Source: Chryseobacterium sp. Leaf180
Lineage (GTDB): Bacteria; Bacteroidota; Bacteroidia; Flavobacteriales; Weeksellaceae
Assembly: GCF_001424585.1 (NCBI RefSeq)
Contig: NZ_LMPJ01000001.1
Location: 90,441-154,440, forward strand
Length of the DNA stretch: 64,000 nt
Direction of reading: 5' to 3'
Shown here: piece after piece, positions 26,021 through 35,311 of the stretch
How positions within the stretch are numbered: position 1 is the first letter of the stretch
Layout of the letters: every line of letters starts with the position of its first letter
Position numbers and translations under genes: made by a program
The notes under the pieces: model-generated
What the model was told of the DNA's origin: nothing
Databases searched by the model: none
The model's input: the letters and a program-made list of their open reading frames with translations, nothing else

Positions 26021-28406
26021 TTTTTGAATTTATTAGAGCGTTTTTAATTTGTTCCGGGCTGATATGAGATTTGTTTAAACCGTCACCCGCGTAATATGAT
26101 TCTCCTCCTTCCGCGTAACGTGCCGTTCGAGAGATCACCTTACCATTTTTATCTTTTACTACTTTATCGCTTATTCTTTTTCCTTTTTCTACACCTATAC
26201 TGGCCCATTCCTGAGCTGCTGTATACATGGCATCTTCCACGGTTCCGTCTCCTTCTAGATAAGCAGTGATCTTAGGCCTTTTTACTTTAATCAGATATTC
26301 ATCAAAAATCTGATCCTGCGTTTCTTCATCAAGTTTTGTGTTACCATCCAGTCCTAAACTGGTCACTGCACCATTAAAAGTGTTTGGAATCAGCTGATAT
26401 CTTCCTACAGCAAACACATCTCTGTCAGCTTGTTTCTGCTGAATTTCACTGATCGTATGTTCAACAACTATCACATCCCGCACGACCTGTAAGCCACCCT
26501 TCGTTCTGTTACAGATATTATAATCATTACCCGATTCTTCCTGCGCAATCAGATTGCCAAATTCACTGTGAGCCCATCGGTATTTATTGTTACTGTTAGT
26601 TGTATCTCTCACTTGAGATTTTGCTGCACCACCGCCTAGACAGTTACACGTTTCTCTGAAACCAAGTTCAGCTGCAAGGGCAACGATACTTTTTCCGTTT
26701 AAATCATTAATGTTTTTTGCAAAAAATTTATCTTCCAGATATACCGTGTCAAATTCACGTACATCATAATGCACCCATGTGGTTGCACCTACCCGGGTGG
26801 ATTCCAGATTAAATATATTTCCTTCACGCCAATCCCATTTTGCGCCCAGATATTTATTAAAGATATCCTTTCTTATGGTTTCTATATCAGATACGGCTCG
26901 GGTTCTGCCTTTACTGTTATTGAAATGAAGATCCAACGCCTTGCCCATATGGTTTGTGGTCGGCCTTTTCAGATACTCTGGGTGAAACCTGCATCTGTAG
27001 CCTGAACTAACTTTATTAAAATTGTATCTGCCGTCTTTAGCAAGATAAAATTTCACACTGCGCAAAGAAGAAAGAAGTGATCTATGGACACCCGGATACT
27101 CATACCGGTGATGAGCTTCAGCACTTCCCCTCAAATACTGCCCTTTGTGGCTGCCGTCACCATAACCGGTACATTTCCCGCATTTACATGCGATCTCTGT
27201 GAAATTTACTGTAAATCTGTTTTGAAACTCATCAATGGCACGGAGAACATTTCCGCAAACCTTTCCGGTCTCCGGAATTTTCATATAATCGCGCTGAAAC
27301 TGTTTGACCATTTTTTCAGTACGCTCTGTAAACTCATCAGTCGGTACGTTTCCACCAAATCCTGCCAGACGGATGTTAATCTCTCTTACAAGTTCATTCT
27401 TATCACCTCTTTTTATACAGAATTTGCCACCACAGTCTTTTGCAGTACCTTTATTACCTTTCTCCACCACCGGGCTTTTAACTCCAAACGAAGGCAAAGT
27501 CGGCAGTTTATCTTTTATAGCAGTTCCTACACTTTCTGCCCAGTCCCAGAGTTCGCCACCTTTTTGGGTAACGGTTTCTGTGATGCTGTCCCAGATGCCT
27601 TTTTCCTCCTTTTGGCTCGCCGGTTTGGCAGCAGCGGGAGAGCCTTTGGCTTTTGGAGGTGCGGCTGGTTTCGCAGAAGCGGGTTTAGGCGCTGGTTTCA
27701 CGGGTGGAGCCTTCGGCGTAGGCGTTTGTGTTTGTGGAAACGGATTTCTGACTTCAACATTTTCGGTAGCATGTTTCTTATTTTTAAAATATTCCACCGT
27801 TACATAAAACTCCAGTTTAGAATCCTGTTCGCCCCTTGAAGCTTTAAGCATCATCAGCGGAGAAAGAGAAAAGTCTACCGCAGCCACACCATCTTTATTA
27901 ACCCGTGCTTTTTTTGTGGCTACCGGAAGGTTTTTAGATCTATGGCCTGCGCCTTTTGCATCATCTTCCCAAAGGGTAAATAAAAGTTCTTTTCCAAGCA
28001 TATTGATGCAGTTGGCTCTGGCTCTGAGCGTTTCCATAAAACTGAAAAGCATTCCTTTGGTATCATCGACGTAAAATAATTCTACTTTATTGATCTTTGG
28101 GATATTCGCAGGCTTGGGCGTAATAATCAGACCGCCGTCTTCGGGCTCGTAAAGATAAGCCTGAAGTTTATAGGTTTCACCTGCTGCAGCTTCTCCAAAA
28201 GTAAAATCGCTGGTACCTTTCTTTTTGATATTGGTGCTCGTGAAGCTTCCGTCTTTTCTCTTTTTAAAAAGTTCCCACGTCACATTTGCCGGATTCTTTT
28301 CAGAATCAGGCGTTGCCGGATACCAGCTTACAACATTGTAAGTGTATTTCTCACCAACTGATGGATTGGTAACTCCCGAGACCGATGAAACTCCTTTTTT
28401 AGCCAT
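26007..28406 (-). CDS. Multidomain peptidoglycan hydrolase, candidate T6SS effector
   Basis: The 799-residue protein has no signal peptide. Order of parts: two beta-rich domains (about 1-215), a Pro/Ala/Lys-rich linker (225-268), a helical stretch (270-305), a peptidoglycan-binding-like domain (325-395), and an M15-type zinc peptidase region with His486-xxGxAxD (Asp492) and WVHYD (His546). Last comes a lysozyme/transglycosylase-like domain with ESG (Glu624) and AVGRYQLIPNTF (666-677). Together these would cut both peptide and glycan parts of the cell wall. It lies behind a DUF4280 PAAR-like gene and ahead of an overlapping lipoprotein gene, the usual layout of a T6SS cargo operon. Secretion by the T6SS is inferred from context. 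Confidence 0.75.
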   Translation of the reverse strand: MAKKGVSSVSGVTNPSVGEKYTYNVVSWYPATPDSEKNPANVTWELFKKRKDGSFTSTNIKKKGTSDFTFGEAAAGETYKLQAYLYEPEDGGLIITPKPANIPKINKVELFYVDDTKGMLFSFMETLRARANCINMLGKELLFTLWEDDAKGAGHRSKNLPVATKKARVNKDGVAAVDFSLSPLMMLKASRGEQDSKLEFYVTVEYFKNKKHATENVEVRNPFPQTQTPTPKAPPVKPAPKPASAKPAAPPKAKGSPAAAKPASQKEEKGIWDSITETVTQKGGELWDWAESVGTAIKDKLPTLPSFGVKSPVVEKGNKGTAKDCGGKFCIKRGDKNELVREINIRLAGFGGNVPTDEFTERTEKMVKQFQRDYMKIPETGKVCGNVLRAIDEFQNRFTVNFTEIACKCGKCTGYGDGSHKGQYLRGSAEAHHRYEYPGVHRSLLSSLRSVKFYLAKDGRYNFNKVSSGYRCRFHPEYLKRPTTNHMGKALDLHFNNSKGRTRAVSDIETIRKDIFNKYLGAKWDWREGNIFNLESTRVGATTWVHYDVREFDTVYLEDKFFAKNINDLNGKSIVALAAELGFRETCNCLGGGAAKSQVRDTTNSNNKYRWAHSEFGNLIAQEESGNDYNICNRTKGGLQVVRDVIVVEHTISEIQQKQADRDVFAVGRYQLIPNTFNGAVTSLGLDGNTKLDEETQDQIFDEYLIKVKRPKITAYLEGDGTVEDAMYTAAQEWASIGVEKGKRISDKVVKDKNGKVISRTARYAEGGESYYAGDGLNKSHISPEQIKNALINSKNANK

Positions 28407-28424
28407 GTTGTGTAGTTTAATAAT

Positions 28425-29153
28425 TTACCAAGCTTCTCCTTCTTTACCGTTGATTTCTTCCTTAAATTCTTCAAAATCCATAATAGGATTGTATGTGCGC
28501 TGTTCTTTCGGATCTGCTTTTTTCACGCTGCCTTTTCCGGCCTGACTTTGCTGCCCGTGTTTCATCACCGTGATTTTTCCGCCAACGGTGCACATCAGTT
28601 CAGAAATTTCGGTAAGAGGCTTTTTACCCATGATTTTTATCTTCTCGTAGGTTTTTTTCCATTTTCCGGCTGGAGCGTACGAACAAGGATTCCCGTTTTT
28701 TACGCCGCATGTTCCAAACGGTGTTGCCGGCGGATTAAAAGTAAGATCATCTTCGGTCACCGCCAGAAAATCAGCTTCGCCATTTGCGTCATTCCAGTAA
28801 TGTTTCTGGTGACTCGTCACTTTAAATTTCGGAAATTTGGCGCCTTTATCGCAACAAGCCATTCCTTTCTGTATCACAAAATATTTATCGTCGTGCTCGC
28901 TTTTGCTGTCCTCCTTCTTTTTATCTTCCTTTTTCTCCTCTTCCTGTTCTTCTTTTTTATCTTCAGTTTCTTCTTTCTGTTCTGAACTTTTTTCCGTGGA
29001 AGCACTGTCACCAGGCACTTCTACGTAGGTCGTCCCTTCTTCCTCAAAATCACTTTCATGGAAATGGTCAACTGACAGATCATAGTCATTTTTCTGAGAA
29101 GAAAATGCTGACTGATTGTCTTTGCTGTTAAAAAGATCAGAGTTATTGGGCAT
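28425..29153 (-). CDS. DUF4280 PAAR-like spike-tip protein with charged N-terminal region
   Basis: The C-terminal part (about residues 98-215) is a DUF4280 PAAR-like domain: an early GMACCDKG, a central FGTCGVKNGNPC, and GKKPLTEISELMCTVGGKITV. PAAR and PAAR-like proteins cap the VgrG spike and carry effectors. The first 90 residues are a disordered region extremely rich in Glu, Asp and Lys (about 54-88). It overlaps the upstream LysM gene by 11 bp and precedes the hydrolase effector by 18 bp, so it is the probable carrier of that effector. Confidence 0.75.
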   Translation of the reverse strand: MPNNSDLFNSKDNQSAFSSQKNDYDLSVDHFHESDFEEEGTTYVEVPGDSASTEKSSEQKEETEDKKEEQEEEKKEDKKKEDSKSEHDDKYFVIQKGMACCDKGAKFPKFKVTSHQKHYWNDANGEADFLAVTEDDLTFNPPATPFGTCGVKNGNPCSYAPAGKWKKTYEKIKIMGKKPLTEISELMCTVGGKITVMKHGQQSQAGKGSVKKADPKEQRTYNPIMDFEEFKEEINGKEGEAW

Positions 29154-30177
29154 TTTGCGTCAGTTTTAAAATTTGTTTGCTATAAAGTTCATTATCAGTT
29201 TTCAATACCAAAGAAACCTCTGCTTCAGTCATTTTTTTGGTGAATTTATTGGTGGTATATCTGAAGTCGATTTCACCATCAGCAGGTTCCTCGGGCTCCT
29301 TATCAAAACGTACTCCGCGCAGCAATTCCTGGAGGCTGAGTGGGTCGCTGATATTTCCTCTAATAAAAGTTTGTACCATTTCGCTGTCTGTGTGATCATA
29401 TTCTGCAGACATCTCACATTTTATTTTAAATGAATTCTGAATCAGATAAAACGCTTCCGTCCAGTTTCCTGTTTTGTGAAACCATTCCATTTTCGGAAAC
29501 AGAAGCTGATAAAGCAAAGTAGAGGAAAGCTGTTTTACAGTAAATTCTTCATTGCTTAAACTTTGATTGAATTTATTTAAATATTTCTGATAAACTTCTC
29601 CCACATAAAAATCTTCAAGATCCGGTCTTTTATTGTCAAATCTCTTTTTTAAATCTTCAAAAAGGTAAATACCTGAGATTTTTCCCTGCATCGGCACGAG
29701 AAACGCAATCGGGTAGATGCTTTCCATGCACGCCAGCGCCACAGAGCTCATTTTATCATCGGGCGTATTGTCGTTTTTTTTGAAGTCATAACAGCGGACT
29801 TCTGCAATTTCCTCCGGCAGATTATTTTCCTTATTTCTGAAATTAACGTCAACTGAATATTCGAGTTCGAAAGTATTTTCAGTCAGACCTGAAAAGCTTT
29901 CTTTTATATTGTATTTTTTAGCGTAAAAATCTCTCGTAACACTTGCTGGAGGAAGTTCTTTGGCTTTTTCTTTTCGTACTTCTTCAGGATTTTTATATTC
30001 TTTCGGGATGATGATCTGCCTCACACCCACAAGATTATTAAACCAGAGCTTATCCATTTTTTCACAGTTGGCATTGTGAAATTCTTTCAGCTGATCACCT
30101 GTCATTCCTACTTTCTGACCAATCGTATCCAGCGTCTCGCCAGACTGTACATCATATATCAGAATATCTTCAACCAT
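29143..30177 (-). CDS. LysM-domain protein of the PAAR/effector operon, possible loading adaptor
   Basis: The 344-residue protein starts with a LysM-like module (about 5-60: YDVQSGETLDTIGQKVGMT). A domain with no recognised family follows, mixed alpha/beta with WFHKTGNWTEAFYLIQ. There is no signal peptide, so the LysM is probably used inside the cell or on the spike, as in phage-tail and T6SS baseplate-associated proteins. First gene of the LysM-PAAR-effector-immunity operon, preceded by the shared near-palindrome at 30269-30289. An adaptor role for effector loading is inferred. Confidence 0.55.
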   Translation of the reverse strand: MVEDILIYDVQSGETLDTIGQKVGMTGDQLKEFHNANCEKMDKLWFNNLVGVRQIIIPKEYKNPEEVRKEKAKELPPASVTRDFYAKKYNIKESFSGLTENTFELEYSVDVNFRNKENNLPEEIAEVRCYDFKKNDNTPDDKMSSVALACMESIYPIAFLVPMQGKISGIYLFEDLKKRFDNKRPDLEDFYVGEVYQKYLNKFNQSLSNEEFTVKQLSSTLLYQLLFPKMEWFHKTGNWTEAFYLIQNSFKIKCEMSAEYDHTDSEMVQTFIRGNISDPLSLQELLRGVRFDKEPEEPADGEIDFRYTTNKFTKKMTEAEVSLVLKTDNELYSKQILKLTQNAQ

Positions 30178-30268
30178 ACTTTTTCGTTGTTTTTTGGAAT
30201 AAGAGTTTTCATTCTTATAAATTTAAAAAAGTTATTTCAAATAATCCCACAGAAAAAATACCATTTAA

Positions 30269-30289
30269 AAAAGTGTAGTAATTCTACGA
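30269..30289. promoter_or_regulatory. Near-palindromic element upstream of the LysM/PAAR/effector operon (copy 2)
   Basis: Exact 21-bp match to 5693-5713 (core GTGTAGTAATTCTACGA). It lies 92 bp upstream of the 30177 start, on the other side of the tssK terminator, so it belongs to the LysM operon promoter. Its distance to the start codon is close to that at hcp (86 bp), with the element inverted relative to the gene, as allowed for a palindromic site. Confidence 0.55.
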
Positions 30290-30303
30290 CATAGGAGAAT
30301 TAA

Positions 30304-30345
30304 TAAAAAATCCCCAAAAAATGATTCTCAGGGATTTATATTTTT
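30304..30345 (-). terminator. Terminator after tssK
   Basis: Seven-bp arms AAATCCC (30308-30314) and GGGATTT (30331-30337) with a 16-nt loop. In the - direction a T-rich tract follows. It closes the clpV-to-tssK operon 36 bp after the tssK stop codon. A T-run on the other side means it could act both ways. Confidence 0.6.
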
Positions 30346-30373
30346 TTATTTAAACTGTAATGATACAAATGGG

Positions 30374-31519
30374 TTAATCAATAACGCTCCAGCCTTTCTT
30401 CGGATCGTTGTTTGAAATAATTTCCTGCTCGTTGACAATGATATTTTCTTTTCTCTGACCGATATAATCGAGCTCGCTCAGCTTTCCGAAGATCAGTTCA
30501 AGACTTTTCATCATCTGGTTTATATTAAAGAAATATTCGCCCGTATTGTGATGGTCATACGTAATTTCTGCCGTGGTGGTGAGCTGATTTAAAATGGAAT
30601 GTGGCGTGATTTCGCTCCACTCAAGGCTGTAATTCAGCATTTCTTCGAGTTCGGCCTGTATCATCATCTGCGTGTCGTTATACAGCTGTAGGGCCAGTTT
30701 GGAAAAAATGTTAATCAGGAAAATCGGCGGCTGCTCGGTCACCACATTTTTAAACATAAAGTAGTTTTCGCCCAGATGTTTAATAATGGTTTTGCAGAGC
30801 GTTTTCACGTTATCTGCCAGTGCAATATTCTGGTTTTTATGGGCTGTTTTCTGAATGATTTTGAAGGCGTACTGGCGAAGATTACCTAGCGAATTGGAAA
30901 AGCTTCCGTAATATTCAATCAGTTTCGGATGGCTGTCGATCGTGTTGCACGGGGGAATAAAATTAGCATCGATCTGTGCCATTCCGGAACGCATCGAAAC
31001 TTTACCCAAAACGAGATAATTCCCCCCGGAATAGCTGCTGTTCAGGATAGAAACATCAACAAGCTCGATTCGGTAATTGGGTTTGGTAAAAGGATGTCTC
31101 GGCGGGATTTCATCTGCGTCAATATCACCGAAAGAAACATGATCAAAAGGATTTACAGAGGCAAGAATATAAAAGTCACCATCCATTTCTTCCTGGTCCT
31201 GAGTCATGTTTTTAGCCAGATTCCTGATGTTGACTTTATGGTCAAATAGCTCAATACGGTAACCGGCCAAAGTAATCGCTGTGCATTTTTTGATGATCAG
31301 CTGCGCATCATTGGTTGCCGTATTCTGAAGTTCAAATATGGTTTTGTCGCCAAACCGGTCATTGATCGGAAGCAGTCCAAAATTATAAGAATTGACAGTA
31401 AGTGAGTTTGAATCCCTGATCGAATCGATCACAAAATCTTCCTGCTGTACAAGGTGATCTTTTGAAATTTTCATCCCGTCTACCCAGTTGACGGCGAAAT
31501 GTTTTATCGGTTGTATCAT
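30374..31519 (-). CDS. tssK: T6SS baseplate subunit TssK
   Basis: The 381-residue protein begins with the TssK signature region FAVNWVDGMKISKDHLVQQE (VNWxDGMxxxxxH). It has the beta-sandwich shoulder domains and the helical neck and C-terminal head (ILNQLTTTAEITY, MKSLELIFGKL) of the family, in the shorter Bacteroidetes form. TssK connects the TssEFG wedge with the envelope complex. Its start overlaps the tssN stop by 4 bp. Last gene of the right-arm operon. Confidence 0.88.
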   Translation of the reverse strand: MIQPIKHFAVNWVDGMKISKDHLVQQEDFVIDSIRDSNSLTVNSYNFGLLPINDRFGDKTIFELQNTATNDAQLIIKKCTAITLAGYRIELFDHKVNIRNLAKNMTQDQEEMDGDFYILASVNPFDHVSFGDIDADEIPPRHPFTKPNYRIELVDVSILNSSYSGGNYLVLGKVSMRSGMAQIDANFIPPCNTIDSHPKLIEYYGSFSNSLGNLRQYAFKIIQKTAHKNQNIALADNVKTLCKTIIKHLGENYFMFKNVVTEQPPIFLINIFSKLALQLYNDTQMMIQAELEEMLNYSLEWSEITPHSILNQLTTTAEITYDHHNTGEYFFNINQMMKSLELIFGKLSELDYIGQRKENIIVNEQEIISNNDPKKGWSVID

Positions 31520-32433
31520 AATGTCGTGCTTATTTGGTTGGCAATATTACCTTCTTCCTGATGTCTGATTACTCTTTTGCAGATAATCGTCTGGTTTTCG
31601 GTAATCTTGTTTTCGTTAATATCCTGTTCGAAATCGATGTATTTTCTGATGCTGAAAAACGAACGCTTAATGTAAAAAATCCAGTAATAGGGCTCGTTGG
31701 CTGCATCGATAAGCTTAATTGTCGCATTTGGGTTTTTGTGATTGTAATCATCAACCACTCGGTGAAACCAGTCACCAAAAGTGATGCCTGTGGGTAGCGT
31801 TTTAGCTTTTACGATAAACCGCTGCTGATCTTCTGAGTTTTTGCTGAGCTCAACATTTAATACCATTAATTTATCAAAATCAACACCCTGAAAATTGTGA
31901 GGCTTTTTATCCGGATCAAATCTCCATGTTTTATAAATATCAAACGGAATGCTGATAAACTGTATGTAGCAGTAATAAAAAATGAGCGGAACGATAAAAA
32001 TAACGAGGCTTGTTGCCGCCATATATTCGTTTCCGAGACCCTTGCTCATCCAGCTGAAAATCAGAGTAAAAATAAACCCTCCGAATAAAATGCAGGTGAA
32101 ACTTAAAACCGTTTCAAATAAAATACTCATCCACAGTTTGTCAATATGCTTTCTGAAATAATGATGGAGCAGGTTGACATGAAGAACGCCCAATGCCAGA
32201 AAAACAAGCTGCGAAAAAAGATACCAGTATGGATTGAAAAGGTTTCCCGAAAATCCTAAAAATCCGGGCAAAGCGAGACAGAGACCGGCAATAAGAACAT
32301 ATAAAATGATATGTTTTACCTTGATAGCGGGTTTCCCTCTGCGGATCATCGCGAGAATAAACACAAGAATTCCCGTGATGATGGGCATCAGAAGATACCG
32401 TAAAAATATTCCTTTGACAGAACCTAATTCCAT
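31516..32433 (-). CDS. tssN: T6SS inner-membrane protein TssN
   Basis: The 305-residue protein has five predicted membrane helices in its first half (about 12-28, 40-58, 68-90, 105-127, 140-162) and a soluble, mostly alpha/beta C-terminal half that would face the cytoplasm. This layout and position between tssG and tssK match TssN, the polytopic component specific to subtype iii. It overlaps tssK by 4 bp and follows tssG by 35 bp. Confidence 0.8.
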   Translation of the reverse strand: MELGSVKGIFLRYLLMPIITGILVFILAMIRRGKPAIKVKHIILYVLIAGLCLALPGFLGFSGNLFNPYWYLFSQLVFLALGVLHVNLLHHYFRKHIDKLWMSILFETVLSFTCILFGGFIFTLIFSWMSKGLGNEYMAATSLVIFIVPLIFYYCYIQFISIPFDIYKTWRFDPDKKPHNFQGVDFDKLMVLNVELSKNSEDQQRFIVKAKTLPTGITFGDWFHRVVDDYNHKNPNATIKLIDAANEPYYWIFYIKRSFFSIRKYIDFEQDINENKITENQTIICKRVIRHQEEGNIANQISTTL

Positions 32434-32468
32434 GTTTTGAGGTTGTTTTTGTTTTTTTTAATTATATA

Positions 32469-33413
32469 TCAAATATACGTGGAATAGCCTAAACGGTTTG
32501 TGTTTTCACCCGCATTTATGATAAAAGAATTGTCTTTTTTTTCTGTAATAAATTTTTCTTCGATTTTTACAGAAATAGGTATCAGATAGTCGTAAATACT
32601 TTCCAGAAGCCTGCGGAAATCGGTTCCTTCTACAAATCTGTGAATCTCCTCATACGGAACCGGCCCGATCGTAATTTCCCAGTTTCTTTCGCCGTCCATA
32701 TGCTTTCCGTTTGGTATCAGCGTGATACCGAGTTTTGCAGTTCCGAGAGACGTAATTCCGGATTCATCATCTTTATTGTCAATCCTGTTCGGAACAAAAT
32801 CGATTTTGACAGGCATTCTCAGAAAAGCGGTGAGAAATCTTTCAATCCATCGTTTTTTGCCTCTCACTTCATGCAGAAACGGAAGAATGTAGAAGAAGAT
32901 CTTTGCCGTTTCCAGATCGACCTTTTCTAATAAGGGCCAGATTTCTTTAAAAACTTTAATTAAAGTGTCAGACTGATCTGCAATATCAAACTCAGTTTCT
33001 TTAAGCAAAGCAGAAACTTCGGTATAGAAAAACTCCTGCTCAAAAGGCTGAAAGAAATTTCTGGCGTTTTCCTCAACTTCTTTCTGCTTGCGGATTTCTT
33101 TTACAACACTCTCGACACCGCGTTTAGAAGCCGTTCCGAGCGATGGCGGATGAAAAAGCCCTTCCGGAAGATAATCGTAAATACTCTCGCGGTATGTTTC
33201 CATAATGATCGTTTCATTATCCAGACCATAATACGTGGAGTATATATTTTTGATATCTTTAAGATAAGGCCGGTCATTGATACCGACTTTTTTAATGAAT
33301 ATACTTGAGCTGCTGTTGTAATACTTTAGAAGATTTGCGGCGACAGATTCTATTTTAAAATCTGTGCTGAGTTTATTGTATTTCAGCTCTGAAACATGTA
33401 ATGATTTTGCCAT
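32469..33413 (-). CDS. tssG: T6SS baseplate subunit TssG
   Basis: The protein has 314 residues from ATG 33413 (MAKSLHVSEL). I prefer this over the upstream in-frame ATG at 33446, which lies inside tssF and adds an atypical 11-residue extension. It contains the family segments LLKYYNSSSSIFIKK and the FFYILPFLHEVRGKKRWIER region. TssG forms the baseplate wedge with TssE and TssF. It follows tssF by 10 bp. Confidence 0.82.
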   Translation of the reverse strand: MAKSLHVSELKYNKLSTDFKIESVAANLLKYYNSSSSIFIKKVGINDRPYLKDIKNIYSTYYGLDNETIIMETYRESIYDYLPEGLFHPPSLGTASKRGVESVVKEIRKQKEVEENARNFFQPFEQEFFYTEVSALLKETEFDIADQSDTLIKVFKEIWPLLEKVDLETAKIFFYILPFLHEVRGKKRWIERFLTAFLRMPVKIDFVPNRIDNKDDESGITSLGTAKLGITLIPNGKHMDGERNWEITIGPVPYEEIHRFVEGTDFRRLLESIYDYLIPISVKIEEKFITEKKDNSFIINAGENTNRLGYSTYI

Positions 33414-33423
33414 ATTATAAAAA

Positions 33424-35301
33424 TTAAACCTCCAGATGCATTGCATCTTCTACGATAATTACACGGTATTCTACACCGTCGATCGCTTTTGCTTTGATGT
33501 TGTTTTTTAAAACATCAGCAAGATGGTCCCAGTATTTCCTTCCGTAAAATGAATAGTTATGAGGCAAAATCTCTACATCTACCGTCCGTACAAAACCTTC
33601 TCTCGGCTTGTCACTGATCATCGTTCCGCGTTTTACGGTGACATTTTTCAGCTCAGAATTCAGCATCATTTTACAGTAATTTTTCACATCTTCAGCCGAA
33701 ATGATCTTATCACGGCTTGTAAGGGCATATTTGTACGCAAGAATAGTATCAGACTGTTTTTTCTCTTCAGCGCCGCCGGTGGTTTCGGTTAGTAAAGTAA
33801 TGACATGGAATTTCTTCTGTGAATTCAGTTCAGATCCCGGCCGGATGCTGTTGGCCAGTGAGGAGTGGCAAACCCAGAAAGAAGCGTAGGTATGTACAGA
33901 ATTATCCAGCGGTTCAATAATTACATAATTGACGTCTTCTTTTAATTCTTTATTTGCCTGATCAACTTTTTTCATCAGACCTTTCATTTTAGATGAAATT
34001 TCGCCCAAAACATCTTTCACCTTATCGCGGTTGATGATTGCAAAAGCGGCCACCTCATCCCGCAGAAGTTCCATCACATGAGACATCAGATCCGTCGCAT
34101 TCCTTTGTGTGAACCGCTCCATTCCTCCTTTTCTTACAGTGAAAAGTCCTTTTTCGATCTCATCATTGGGCGTGAAAGGAATCTCTGAATAGCGTTTTCC
34201 CATGCCGTCGACCACTTCTTCCACATAGAGAAAAAATTCTTCATCGCTGGTTTCCATCGGGATGTTGTTTCCCATGATATCAAGATTGTATTCCGTTTTT
34301 TTCCAGCCTCGGTTGTACACCGGAAAAGCATTGAGTATAAACGAAAAGTTTTCTAAAATCTCTGACGTAAACTGCGGTGGAAACTCCATTTTCAGCCACA
34401 GAATTTTTTTGTTTCTGAAAGGATCATAAGCCGGACTTCCGTCGTCAATATTCTCAGGAAACCCGTTCTGGATTTTTTTAAAGAGGGTAGGATAGATGCC
34501 GCTGACCTCTATGAATTTATGGTGATAAAGATTTTTTACATCTTCTTTTATTTTATAGCGAATGCTTCTTTCTTCAAATATGCCTTCGTAGCCTTCAATC
34601 TCAGGCATTTCATTATAGCTGATTCCCGCAGAAACTTCCAGCGGGATATTTTGATGAAATATTTTAATGTGAGGCAGAAGACGGTACACAAAATCTACTT
34701 TTTCGTAGGTAGGATTTGAGCAGTAAAGAGTGAATTTTTCCGGGAAATGATCTGCGCTGTAATTGCTGACATCAATGCCGATCATCACATTTCGGTAATC
34801 TGCAACATCTGCAGAAATCCGCTGGATAGGAATTTTATTTAACTGCTCATCAATATGGTACACCGTGTTTCCGGCCACCATCAGAACGGTCTGTGCTTTT
34901 ACAAGATTTACATTTTCTACAGGCGTGAATGGAATTTCTACCTGCTTGTCAGACTGCGTCTTCCGGAAAGAATTCAGATGCTTTTTAAAGAAAAATTCAG
35001 AATGTTCCATCAGAATTTCCGTGTCTTCATCGGGCATACAGTACGCAACAGCGTGTGCAGGCGTCGGATGGGTATAGTTGGTCGGCGTCAGCAGTTTGGC
35101 GAGCCGCTCGAGAATTCTGCCGTTGATGGTCTGAATTTCATTATTGGCTTTAAAAACTTCCGTACTGAACGCATCAATAAGCAGTTTTACAAAGGGATCC
35201 AGAGACTGTATGCTTTTCAGCCCCCAAAGTTTGGTCGCATTCTGCAGCATTCTTGCCTTGATGACTTCCTTCGAAAAAGTATGTTGCTGGTCGAAACTCA
35301 T
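33424..35301 (-). CDS. tssF: T6SS baseplate subunit TssF
   Basis: The 625-residue protein has the usual TssF length. The N-terminal part has the baseplate motif region LWGLKSIQSLDPFVKLLIDAF and LAKLLTPTNYTHPTPAHAV. The C-terminal part contains the KNYCKMML...VTVKRG fold resembling phage gp6/gp7-like wedge proteins. It sits between tssE (10 bp upstream) and tssG and builds the baseplate with them. Confidence 0.88.
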   Translation of the reverse strand: MSFDQQHTFSKEVIKARMLQNATKLWGLKSIQSLDPFVKLLIDAFSTEVFKANNEIQTINGRILERLAKLLTPTNYTHPTPAHAVAYCMPDEDTEILMEHSEFFFKKHLNSFRKTQSDKQVEIPFTPVENVNLVKAQTVLMVAGNTVYHIDEQLNKIPIQRISADVADYRNVMIGIDVSNYSADHFPEKFTLYCSNPTYEKVDFVYRLLPHIKIFHQNIPLEVSAGISYNEMPEIEGYEGIFEERSIRYKIKEDVKNLYHHKFIEVSGIYPTLFKKIQNGFPENIDDGSPAYDPFRNKKILWLKMEFPPQFTSEILENFSFILNAFPVYNRGWKKTEYNLDIMGNNIPMETSDEEFFLYVEEVVDGMGKRYSEIPFTPNDEIEKGLFTVRKGGMERFTQRNATDLMSHVMELLRDEVAAFAIINRDKVKDVLGEISSKMKGLMKKVDQANKELKEDVNYVIIEPLDNSVHTYASFWVCHSSLANSIRPGSELNSQKKFHVITLLTETTGGAEEKKQSDTILAYKYALTSRDKIISAEDVKNYCKMMLNSELKNVTVKRGTMISDKPREGFVRTVDVEILPHNYSFYGRKYWDHLADVLKNNIKAKAIDGVEYRVIIVEDAMHLEV

Positions 35302-35311
35302 AATTTTAAAT

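Noticed and set aside
27084..27839. 251-codon + strand frame inside the effector gene
   Set aside because: Antisense shadow of the 799-residue effector; Cys/Phe-rich translation without a sensible start.
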